Positions 9,507 to 17,803 of a stretch of 64,000 nt of DNA are shown here, piece after piece (within the stretch, counting starts at the first letter, position 1; each line of letters opens with the position of its first letter). A program made the translations under genes and the position numbers. This stretch comes from Clostridium vitabionis (GTDB taxonomy: Bacteria; Bacillota; Clostridia; Lachnospirales; Lachnospiraceae), in the NCBI RefSeq assembly GCF_015351765.1, contig NZ_JADKQA010000001.1, positions 938,394-1,002,393 on the forward strand, given 5' to 3'. Under the pieces are notes generated by a model that was not told where the DNA came from, did no database searches, and worked only from the letters and a program-made list of their open reading frames with translations.

Positions 9507-9546
9507 AAAAAAATGCACCGACCCTGTCAGAAAGCAGGTCGATGCA
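9507..9546 (-). terminator. rplT terminator
   Basis: ATGCATCGACCTGCTTTCTGACAGGGTCGGTGCATTTTTTT on minus strand. Confidence 0.85.
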
Positions 9547-9573
9547 TGAAATTCCTTCGTACGGACTGGCAGC

Positions 9574-9933
9574 TTATGCGCTGATCGCGCTCTTCGCGGT
9601 CTCGGCAAGCTTTGCAAAGCCTGCGGCATCCGTGATGGCCATATCCGCGAGAACCTTGCGGTTAAGGTCGATGTTGGACTTCTTGAGGCCGAACATAAAC
9701 TTGCTGTAGGAAATGCCGTTCATGCGGCAGGCAGCGTTGATTCTGGCGATCCAGAGCTGTCTGAACTGTCTCTTTCTCTGCTTGCGGCCGGCATAGGAAG
9801 AGTTCAGGGCTCTCATGACCGACTGCTTGGCTACCCTGTACTGCTTGGAGCGGGCGCCCCTGTATCCCTTGGCCAGCTTTAATACTCTATTGTGCTTCTT
9901 CTTGGCATTTAATGCCCCTTTAATTCTTGCCAT
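9574..9933 (-). CDS. rplT: 50S ribosomal protein L20
   Basis: MARIKGALNAKKKHNRVLKLAKGYRGARSKQYR. Confidence 0.98.
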   Translation of the reverse strand: MARIKGALNAKKKHNRVLKLAKGYRGARSKQYRVAKQSVMRALNSSYAGRKQRKRQFRQLWIARINAACRMNGISYSKFMFGLKKSNIDLNRKVLADMAITDAAGFAKLAETAKSAISA

Positions 9934-9963
9934 CGCTTATTTCCTCCTTTTCGTCCTCACGAA

Positions 9964-10161
9964 TTACAGATACGGCAGAATCTTGCGCATTACCCTGCTG
10001 TTGGTGATATCAGCAACGGTATCCTTGCGGAGATTTCTCTTTCTCTTGGTGCTCTTCTTCGTCAGGATATGGGACTTATAAGCCTTGTTTCTCACCAGTT
10101 TTCCGGTACCCGTCTTCTTAAAGCGCTTTGCGGCAGCTCTGCTTGTCTTCATCTTAGGCAT
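9964..10161 (-). CDS. rpmI: 50S ribosomal protein L35
   Basis: [33 protein letters not shown]. Confidence 0.98.
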   Translation of the reverse strand: MPKMKTSRAAAKRFKKTGTGKLVRNKAYKSHILTKKSTKRKRNLRKDTVADITNSRVMRKILPYL

Positions 10162-10186
10162 GATCTAGTTCCTCCTTCAAATAGGT

Positions 10187-10696
10187 TTATTGACGCTTTG
10201 CCGTCAGGAAAATGACAATGGTCCTTCCCTCGATCTTGGCCGGTTTCTCAATGACCGCGATGTCGGAAAGCTTCTCTGCGAAATCATCCAGAATGTACTT
10301 TGTCTGCGCCATGTGAGCCATCTCACGGCCCCGGAAACGCAGCGTGACCTTGACCTTGTTGCCCTTCTCGATGAATTTTCTCGCGGCGGACACCTTCGTA
10401 TTCAGGTCATTGTCATCAATGTTCGGAGACATACGGATTTCTTTGACTTCGACAGACTTCTGCTTCTTCCTTGCCTCTTTTTCCTTTCTCAGCATCTCAT
10501 ACCGATACTTGGAATAATCGATAATCTTACATACCGGAGGCTTCGCGTTGGGTGCGATCTTGACCAGGTCAAGCTCCGCTTCCCTTGCGCGCTGAAGCGC
10601 GTCCCTCGCCGGCATAATGCCAAGCTGTTCACCGTTTTCTCCAATCAAACGAACTTCCCGGTCACGGATCTGTTCGTTAATCATGTAATCGCTAAT
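10187..10696 (-). CDS. infC: Translation initiation factor IF-3, probable AUU start
   Basis: INEQIRDREVRLIGENGEQLG; SD GGGAGG 9 nt before ATT at 10696. Confidence 0.93.
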   Translation of the reverse strand: MSDYMINEQIRDREVRLIGENGEQLGIMPARDALQRAREAELDLVKIAPNAKPPVCKIIDYSKYRYEMLRKEKEARKKQKSVEVKEIRMSPNIDDNDLNTKVSAARKFIEKGNKVKVTLRFRGREMAHMAQTKYILDDFAEKLSDIAVIEKPAKIEGRTIVIFLTAKRQ

Positions 10697-10925
10697 TGCC
10701 GTCAACCTCCCATCGCACAAACATTTCTCTCTGGACCTTCGCAGGATCCTGTCCGCATCCCCGGTCTGAACACAGAAAACGGGCGGCCAGATCAACCGGC
10801 CGCCCATTCATACATGCTTAACCAAAGTCCCTGAAGGGACTCGTCCATTCCGTATGAACCACGGGCACATGGTAAATGCCTGGGTGAGGCCGATAACCTG
10901 CTTTCCTGATGCTGCTTTTCACAAC
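10697..10925 (-). promoter_or_regulatory. infC operon leader (L20-leader-type attenuator)
   Basis: ~230-nt 5' UTR with GGGCGGCC...GGCCGCCC hairpin (10781-10805) followed by GTTTTC upstream of infC. Confidence 0.65.
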
Positions 10926-10931
10926 TATTAG

Positions 10932-10960
10932 ACAATAGCATTTCTGCCGGCAGATGTCAA
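10932..10960 (-). promoter_or_regulatory. infC operon promoter
   Basis: TTGACA-N17-TATTGT on minus strand. Confidence 0.8.
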
Positions 10961-10971
10961 GCAGAAAATCT

Positions 10972-12261
10972 TTACTTTCCGAATACCAGATTCGGGACAA
11001 AGAGCGTCAGCCCCGGGAAATACGTGACGATCAGGAGGGCAACCAGAAGCGCGATAATAAACGGGATGCACTCCTTGACAAATTCCGGGATCGGGCAGTC
11101 GACAATGCTGCAGACGGTGAACATCATCGAGCCGAACGGCGGTGTCAGGCCGCCGATCATGATATTGACGATGATGATCAGGCCGAAATGCACCAGGTTC
11201 ACGCCAAGCTTGGAAACCACCGGGATCAGCAGCGGCGCGAGGATGATCATTGCCGCGCCACCTTCCATGAACATGCCGACAATCAGGAGGATAATGTTGA
11301 TGATCAGCAGCATGACAATTGTATTGGAGGTCACGCCGAGAAGCGCGCTGGAGATCATTCCCGGAATCCCTTCCCAGGTCATGTACTGCCCGAAGACATT
11401 TGCGGCCACGATAATGAGGACAACGCCGGCGGTGCCTTCCACGGATTCCTTGAGGATCAGCGCGGTGTGCTCCGGTTTCAGCCTCCGGTAAATCAGGGCG
11501 CCGACAATGAGCGTGTAAAGGACCGCGACAGCCCCGCACTCAGACGGAGTGAAAATGCCGATCCGCATTCCGCCGATGATGCCGAATGGGAAGAAAATCG
11601 CCCAGATCGAATCCAGTGCCTGTTTCCCGATTTCTTTTCCGGAAGCCATGTGGCTGCGGGTCGGTTTGTACCCCCTCTTTTTCGAGATGATGTGAACCGC
11701 AATCATCAGGCAGATGGCCATGAAGATGCCGGGAACATAACCGGCCATGAACATTTTCCCGACGGACACATTGGCAATCAGCGCGTAGATAATCAGGTTA
11801 ATGCCCGGTGGGATGACCGGTGTCACCGCGGATGACGCCGCGGTGATCGCCGCGGAGAACCCGCGGCTGTACCCTCTCCGCTCCATCTCCGGCACGAGCA
11901 TTTTCGCCTCCATCGCCGCGTCCGCGTTCGCCGAGCCGGATACGCCGCCCATCAGCATGGAGAGCAGGACGTTGACCTGCGCCAGCGCGCCGGGAAGATG
12001 TCCGGTAAGGACGTCAGCGAAAGCCATCAGTTTTTCACTGATGCCCGCGTAGTTCATGATGGAGCCGGCCATGACGAAGAACGGGATCGCCAGCAGGGAG
12101 AACGACTGGGCGCTGGTGATGAACTTCTGAAGAATCAGGTAGGCCGGGCTACCGGTATTTAAAAACGCAAAGTAATACAGTGTCGCACCGAAAAGGGCAA
12201 ATGCGATCGGAATGCCGGTAAAATACAGAACCAGCACAATAATGAGCGGTGCAAATCCCAT
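10972..12261 (-). CDS. dctM: TRAP transporter large permease (DctM)
   Basis: Polytopic; SAQSFSLLAIPFFVMAGSIMNYAGIS, GGVSGSANADAAMEAKMLVPEM. Confidence 0.95.
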   Translation of the reverse strand: MGFAPLIIVLVLYFTGIPIAFALFGATLYYFAFLNTGSPAYLILQKFITSAQSFSLLAIPFFVMAGSIMNYAGISEKLMAFADVLTGHLPGALAQVNVLLSMLMGGVSGSANADAAMEAKMLVPEMERRGYSRGFSAAITAASSAVTPVIPPGINLIIYALIANVSVGKMFMAGYVPGIFMAICLMIAVHIISKKRGYKPTRSHMASGKEIGKQALDSIWAIFFPFGIIGGMRIGIFTPSECGAVAVLYTLIVGALIYRRLKPEHTALILKESVEGTAGVVLIIVAANVFGQYMTWEGIPGMISSALLGVTSNTIVMLLIINIILLIVGMFMEGGAAMIILAPLLIPVVSKLGVNLVHFGLIIIVNIMIGGLTPPFGSMMFTVCSIVDCPIPEFVKECIPFIIALLVALLIVTYFPGLTLFVPNLVFGK

Positions 12262-12263
12262 AT

Positions 12264-12749
12264 TTATACCTCCTTCCCGTTCCGGATATCACGGAACATT
12301 TGAACGATATGCACAACGGTATAGATCGCCGCCAGTCCGAAGCCCACCGGGATCGCCGCGCTGACCCAGGCGGAGGAAACGCCGAGGACGGACGTCGAAA
12401 TCCCGTGGGTATGGTTGATATAGAGAACAGAGAGGTAAACAATATAGAAATTGATGACCAGCAGAATAAACTGGACAATGATTTTCACCGCGGTCCTGGC
12501 CGCTCTCGGGAGCCTGTTCACCAGGAGATCGATGCCGAGCATGGCGCCGGTCCGATACGCGCCGGCGGCGCCGATGAAGACGCTCCAGACAAAGCAGCTG
12601 GTCGCCACCTCCTCACTCCAGTAGATGCCGGAGTTCAGACAGTAGCGGAAGAAGACATTCATCAGGACGAGGATCGTGGTAATCACGAGCAGAATCGACG
12701 CGATGAACTCCTCGGGATTTTCGCGCATGAATTTTTTCATGGAAAGCAT
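12264..12749 (-). CDS. dctQ: TRAP transporter small permease (DctQ)
   Basis: Four TM segments; NSGIYWSEEVATSCFVWSVFIGAAGAYR; between dctM and dctP. Confidence 0.93.
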   Translation of the reverse strand: MLSMKKFMRENPEEFIASILLVITTILVLMNVFFRYCLNSGIYWSEEVATSCFVWSVFIGAAGAYRTGAMLGIDLLVNRLPRAARTAVKIIVQFILLVINFYIVYLSVLYINHTHGISTSVLGVSSAWVSAAIPVGFGLAAIYTVVHIVQMFRDIRNGKEV

Positions 12750-12891
12750 AGGCTAATCTTCCTTTAATCATCGGGATGCGGAAACAAGGCTCGGAATCCG
12801 TCCCTGTTCACAAAGCGGAAAATATGCGGAGGGAAATGGCTAACCCCCTCCCTCCGCACGGTCAATAAACGTTTTTTGTCTGTTTCAGGAA

Positions 12892-14046
12892 TCAGAGTCC
12901 GCTGTCCTTGATGTACTTCTGGAACTTGTCATACAGGCCAGGCGTGGTTCCCTTGTTCTTCTCCATATCGGAGTAGATCGGAACCATCAGCTTCTGGAAG
13001 GCTTCCGTGTCCACTTCGTTGAACTGGATGCCCTGCTCCTTCTCCAGCTTTTCCATCTGGGACTTCTCGTTCTCCGAAATCTCCTTGACCATGTCCTCAG
13101 CACCCTTGTTGAACTCCTGCTGAACCAGCTTCTGGAGCGGCTCAGGCATGCTGTTGAAGACATCAGGATTGATATAAGCGCCGCAGACACCAAGGAGATG
13201 CTTGGTCAGTGCCATGTTCTTGCAGACTTCCGCGGAACCGTTGCTGCCGTAAGCGTCGATGGTTCCCTCAAGCCCGTCAACAACGCCCTGCTGGACAGCG
13301 GAGATGGTATCCGCAAAGCCCATCGGTGTCGCCGTTGCGCCCATCGCGTTGATGGTGTTGACATAGAGCTCAGACTTCGGGGTTCTGATCTTCATGCCCT
13401 TCAGGTCTTCCGGCTCTTTGATGACCTTGTTGGTCATCATTGAACGGAAGCCGAAGATGTAGTCCATGTTCAGGACCTTGACACCCTTTTCCTCGGCCTT
13501 CTTGAACATTTCCTGAACTTCATCGGTCTGCAGGAGGTATCCGTACTGGTCATAGTTGGATACCAGCATCGGGCCTGCCAGGACGTTGAAATCCGGAACA
13601 TAGTCCGCAAGGTAAGACGGATCCTCTACGGAAATGAAGTTCGCGCCGGCGGCTACCTGCGCGACACCGTCCTGGTATACCGGCAGCTGGGACTGCGGAT
13701 AGCAGGTGATATCCACCATGCCGTTCGACTTCTCGCGGATGCTGTCCGCGATGGCCTGCATGTGCTTGGTCAGCGCCTCATCCGGAGCAAATACGTGGCT
13801 CAGCTTGAACTCGATCTTGTAGTTCGGGTCAACGCCAGAGAGGTCAATCGCCTCGGAATCAGAGCCTGCCGCGGATGCACCCGCCGCCTTCGTATCTGCC
13901 GCCGCGGCCGCCGTCGTGTCCGCTGCTGCCGCGGTTGTCTTCGCCGCCGCGGTTGTCGACGATGAGGAAGATCCTCCGCACGCCGCGAGGGATGCCGCCA
14001 TTGCGGCAGCCATGGTCAGTGCCATCGCTTTTTTCAAGTTTTTCAT
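12892..14046 (-). CDS. dctP: TRAP transporter substrate-binding lipoprotein (DctP family)
   Basis: Lipobox SLAACGG, Ala/Thr-rich linker, LKGMKIRTPKSELYVNTINAMGATATPM. Confidence 0.95.
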   Translation of the reverse strand: MKNLKKAMALTMAAAMAASLAACGGSSSSSTTAAAKTTAAAADTTAAAAADTKAAGASAAGSDSEAIDLSGVDPNYKIEFKLSHVFAPDEALTKHMQAIADSIREKSNGMVDITCYPQSQLPVYQDGVAQVAAGANFISVEDPSYLADYVPDFNVLAGPMLVSNYDQYGYLLQTDEVQEMFKKAEEKGVKVLNMDYIFGFRSMMTNKVIKEPEDLKGMKIRTPKSELYVNTINAMGATATPMGFADTISAVQQGVVDGLEGTIDAYGSNGSAEVCKNMALTKHLLGVCGAYINPDVFNSMPEPLQKLVQQEFNKGAEDMVKEISENEKSQMEKLEKEQGIQFNEVDTEAFQKLMVPIYSDMEKNKGTTPGLYDKFQKYIKDSGL

Positions 14047-14148
14047 ACATTTCCTCCTTTTATTGTCAAGACGGCCGGAAGAATTCCGATCCGCCCCGTC
14101 ATACCAGAATCTGCAGCACGGGAATATACTTCCGGAGAACGGCGCCGG

Positions 14149-14883
14149 TTAATTCTTCTCCGCGAGGATCTTCGCGACCCGGTCCGGGAAATTGCCGATG
14201 ATCGAGGTCACGCCGGCGGCGATCATCTGGCGGATATCCTTCTCCTCATTGACCGTCCAGCAGTTGATGTCGATGCCCTGGGCAAGGATTCCGCGGACAA
14301 GCTCCGGCGTGCAGTTATAGAAAATCGGATGATAGCACTCGAATCCATTTTCCCGGACATAACGGCCGGCATCCAGGATCCAGGAATCGGTCAGCAGCCC
14401 GCAGCGGATCTCCGGGCAGAGCTCCTTCATCCGCTTGATGCTGTAATGATTGAAGGACGAGATGATGATGCGGTCAACCATGTCAAATTCGCGGATGAGG
14501 TCGATCACCTTTTTTTCGATGCCGGGGTACTCGAAAATACCGGTTTTTAACTCGATATTCGTGACCAGGCTTGTCGGCGCAAGCAGCTCCAGGTATTCGC
14601 GGAGCGTCATGATGTGCTGCGGCTCAACCTGGCCGGCGAAGGTATAGGAAAGATCCGCCCGGCGCAGCTCGTCCAGCGTGTAGTCCCGCACAAATCCCTT
14701 CATATTGAGGCAGGTGCGGTCCAGTTTTTCGTCATGGATGATGACCACCTCGCCGTCCCTGGTCAGGTGCACATCATTCTCAATACCGTCGCACCCCGGA
14801 GTTTCGATCGCCTTCTCAAAGGCAATCCGGGTATTCTCCGGATATCTGCCGGAAAATCCCCGATGAGCAAAATTTTTAACCAT
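14149..14883 (-). CDS. Glycerophosphodiester phosphodiesterase
   Basis: FAHRGFSGRYPENTRIAFEKAI, GIENDVHLTRDGEVVIIHDEKLDRT. Confidence 0.95.
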   Translation of the reverse strand: MVKNFAHRGFSGRYPENTRIAFEKAIETPGCDGIENDVHLTRDGEVVIIHDEKLDRTCLNMKGFVRDYTLDELRRADLSYTFAGQVEPQHIMTLREYLELLAPTSLVTNIELKTGIFEYPGIEKKVIDLIREFDMVDRIIISSFNHYSIKRMKELCPEIRCGLLTDSWILDAGRYVRENGFECYHPIFYNCTPELVRGILAQGIDINCWTVNEEKDIRQMIAAGVTSIIGNFPDRVAKILAEKN

Positions 14884-14931
14884 AGAATATCTCCCCCTTA
14901 TGGATTAGATTGAGCGCTTAGCTGAAAAGTC

Positions 14932-15003
14932 AAAAAAAGGGCAGATTAAAGCCCACATGGTGAAATGCAGTACATTTGCGAATTTTTTACCATGTGATGC
15001 CCT
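14932..15003 (-). terminator. Leader terminator between promoter and GDPD start codon
   Basis: AGGGCA-tCACATGGT...ACCATGTG...TGCCC followed by TTTTTTT on minus strand. Confidence 0.75.
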
Positions 15004-15025
15004 CTGCTCTCAATCTCTGTTAGTC

Positions 15026-15054
15026 ATATTAGCATTATTGTCCAGAAAAATCAA
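15026..15054 (-). promoter_or_regulatory. Promoter of GDPD-TRAP operon
   Basis: TTGATT-N17-TAATAT with TGC extended -10. Confidence 0.75.
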
Positions 15055-15232
15055 TTGTTTTTTTATTCACATTCGTCAAATCTGTACATAGGGTATCGCT
15101 GTCCGGCACATTCCGGATGGGAAAATTCACAAAACGGTGGCTTACCGGCAGCGTCCCGGAAAGGCAACGCGGGCGGGGCAGGCCGGCGGAACAGCTGTAT
15201 TCCGGAACAGAACCCCGCAAAAAGTCGGTACG

Positions 15233-15290
15233 CAAAAAAGGCAGTGCGCCGGCAAACAGCGGATATCCGCCATTTCCCGGCACACTGCCT
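15233..15290 (-). terminator. Terminator of ACT/paaK/ior genes
   Basis: GGCAGTGTGCCGG...CCGGCGCACTGCC + TTTTTT on minus strand. Confidence 0.8.
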
Positions 15291-15313
15291 TTCACCAAAG
15301 CATCCTGCCGCGG

Positions 15314-15748
15314 TTACTCTTCCCTGATATCCGCCTGGCTCACGATACGGATATTCTTGGCCTTAAGCACCCGCTCCGCCTTCGCCGCGTCGCTCACGCG
15401 GAAAATCATCAGGGCGTGCTCCGCGATCCGGCCGCCCTCCATCGCGTACATGTAGTCGAGGTTCACGCCGGCATCCTTCAGATAGCTGAGCACCGTATTC
15501 AGGCCGCCCGGCTCGTCGGGAATGGACACGATCACCACCGGGACCATCCGGCAGACATAGCCTGCATTCCGGAGGACATTGACCGCCTCGTCCACATCGT
15601 TCACGATGATGCGGACAATCCCGAAGCCCTCCGTCTCCGCGAGGGACAGGGCGCGCATGTTGACCCGGCTCTCATCGAGGACCTGCGTCATCTCATGAAG
15701 CGTCCCCGGCTTATTTTCCAGGAAAATCGAAATCTGGTTGACACTCAT
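15314..15748 (-). CDS. ACT domain-containing protein
   Basis: Two ACT repeats: ISIFLENKPGTLHEMTQVLDE, VVIVSIPDEPGGLNTVLSYLKDAG. Confidence 0.9.
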   Translation of the reverse strand: MSVNQISIFLENKPGTLHEMTQVLDESRVNMRALSLAETEGFGIVRIIVNDVDEAVNVLRNAGYVCRMVPVVIVSIPDEPGGLNTVLSYLKDAGVNLDYMYAMEGGRIAEHALMIFRVSDAAKAERVLKAKNIRIVSQADIREE

Positions 15749-15793
15749 CTTCTGCCTTCTCCTCTCCGGCGGAAATCTCCGCCCGGCCTTAGG

Positions 15794-17101
15794 TTAACCG
15801 TTCAGTTTTCTCCGGTCGATCACGCGGACCGCCTTCCCCTCGCTCCGGGTGATTGTCTTCGGCGCAACCAGGCGGATGTTCGCGCGGATGCCGAGCATGG
15901 ATTTGAGGGCGTCCCCGAGCTCCTTCCTGCGGCGGGTCACCTCCACCATATCATCGGTGAACATCTCCGGTGTCATTTCCACGAGGACATCGAAGGTATC
16001 CGTATTGTTCACGCGGTCCACCACAATCTGGTAATTTGCCGGATAGCCGAGCTGCATGAGGACAGTCTCGATCTGCGACGGGAAGACATTGACGCCGCGG
16101 ATGATCAGCATATCGTCCGTCCGGCCCTTCGGCTTCTGCATCCGGACAAAGGTGCGGCCGCAGGAGCATCTCTCCCGGGTCAGGCTGCAGATATCCCTTG
16201 TCCTGTAGCGGAGAAGGGGAAACGCCTTCTTGTCGAGCGAGGTGAAGACCAGCTCTCCCTCCGCGCCCTCGGGTAGTACCTCGCCGGTTTTCGGGTCGAT
16301 AATCTCCGCGATAAAGTGATCCTCGTTGATGTGCATGCCATCCTGCGCCGAGCACTCGTAGGCTACACCGGGGCCGGACAGCTCCGTCAGGCCGTAAATG
16401 TCATAGGCCTTGATGCCCAGGGTCTCCTCGATGCTGTGGCGCATTTCCTCTGTCCAGGCCTCAGCCCCGAAGATCCCCGCCTTGAGCGGGATATCCTCCG
16501 GGGTGAGCCCCATCTCCTTCATGGTCTCGGCAAGATAGGCCGCGTAGGACGGCGTGCAGCAGAGGATGGTGGTCTTGAGATCCTGGATGAACATGATTTG
16601 CCGCTCCGTGTTGCCGGAGGAGGTCGGGATCGTCAGGCAGCCGAGCTTTTCCGAGCCGCCGTGGAGCCCCATGCCGCCGGTAAAAAGACCGTAGCCGTAG
16701 GATATCTGGCACACATCCTCCTCGGTGCCGCCGGCCGCCGCGATCGCGCGGGCACAGCAGTCTGACCAGAGGTCAAGATCCCCCTTCGTGTAGAAGGCCA
16801 CAACCCGCTTGCCGGTGGTTCCGGAGGTCGAGTGAATCCGGACGCAGTCCCTGAGCGGGACGCCGAGGAGCCCGTAGGGATAGGATTCCCTGAGGTCTGC
16901 CTTGGCGATAAACGGCAGTTTATAGAGGTCATCGATCGACCGGATGTCCTCCGGGGTGACGCCCTTCTTCTCCATGAGCGCCCGGTAATAGGGCACATGA
17001 TCCCACACGTGGCGCACCTGCTCGACGAGCTTCTTGTTCTGGATATCCCGGATCACCTCGCGCGGCGCGCACTCGATGTCCTTCTGAAAGTACCTTTCCA
17101 T
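15794..17101 (-). CDS. paaK: Phenylacetate--CoA ligase family protein
   Basis: RIHSTSGTTGKRVVAFYT, YDIYGLTELSGPGVAYEC, GRTDDMLIIRGVNVFPSQIE. Confidence 0.93.
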   Translation of the reverse strand: MERYFQKDIECAPREVIRDIQNKKLVEQVRHVWDHVPYYRALMEKKGVTPEDIRSIDDLYKLPFIAKADLRESYPYGLLGVPLRDCVRIHSTSGTTGKRVVAFYTKGDLDLWSDCCARAIAAAGGTEEDVCQISYGYGLFTGGMGLHGGSEKLGCLTIPTSSGNTERQIMFIQDLKTTILCCTPSYAAYLAETMKEMGLTPEDIPLKAGIFGAEAWTEEMRHSIEETLGIKAYDIYGLTELSGPGVAYECSAQDGMHINEDHFIAEIIDPKTGEVLPEGAEGELVFTSLDKKAFPLLRYRTRDICSLTRERCSCGRTFVRMQKPKGRTDDMLIIRGVNVFPSQIETVLMQLGYPANYQIVVDRVNNTDTFDVLVEMTPEMFTDDMVEVTRRRKELGDALKSMLGIRANIRLVAPKTITRSEGKAVRVIDRRKLNG

Positions 17102-17218
17102 GTCTTCTCTCTCCTGTCCTGTTCCTGCTGTGCTGCCGCCCCTCCTCCGCGGTGGTAGAATCCCGTCCTCCCGCCGCGGCTCTGAGTAAACAAGCCTTCG
17201 CCTCAGCCTCGGGGGGAC

Positions 17219-17803
17219 TTACTCCGCGTCCCGGCCGAGGGCAAATGCCTTCCGGTTCATCTCCAGGAATTTGCCCGGAACGATTCTCTCCATCGCCTTC
17301 ATCCAGGTCTCCACCGGGAAGTCAAAATACCGGGAAAGCCTGCCCATGAGGACAATGTTCACCGCCTTGGCGGAACCGGCCTCCTCGGCAAGCTTCAAGC
17401 AGTCGAGGGCATCCACCTTCGCGCCCGCATTTCTCATCTTCTCCACCAGATTCTCCGGATAGGAAGCCGCCCCGGTGATCACCGGCATCGGGTCCATCTG
17501 CTGGAGGTTGGTCACCACCTGGCCGTCCGGGCGGAGGCACGGAAGCCAGCGGGCCGCCTCGAGAAGCTCAAAGGAGACGATCACGTCCGCCTCTCCCTCA
17601 TCGATAATCGGGGAGGCTACCTTATCCCCGTAACGGACATAGGTCACCACGCTGCCGCCTCGCTGCGACATGCCGTGGACCTCGGAAACCTTGACATCGA
17701 AACCGCCGTCGAGAAATACCTGCCCGAGCAGCTTGCTGGCAAGGAGCGATCCCTGACCGCCGACACCAACGACCATGATATTCTTCGTTTTCATCGAAAT
17801 CAC
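17219..17803 (-). CDS. iorB: Indolepyruvate oxidoreductase subunit beta
   Basis: MVVGVGGQGSLLASKLLGQ, VHGMSQRGGSVVTYVRYG. Confidence 0.93.
   Translation of the reverse strand: MISMKTKNIMVVGVGGQGSLLASKLLGQVFLDGGFDVKVSEVHGMSQRGGSVVTYVRYGDKVASPIIDEGEADVIVSFELLEAARWLPCLRPDGQVVTNLQQMDPMPVITGAASYPENLVEKMRNAGAKVDALDCLKLAEEAGSAKAVNIVLMGRLSRYFDFPVETWMKAMERIVPGKFLEMNRKAFALGRDAE

Noticed and set aside
9226-9584. Small ORFs (e.g. LNSDCAFACPR-type peptides) in family 1 repeats
   Set aside because: The same peptide recurs only because the repeat DNA recurs; no RBS, and compensatory changes fit stem structure rather than protein conservation.
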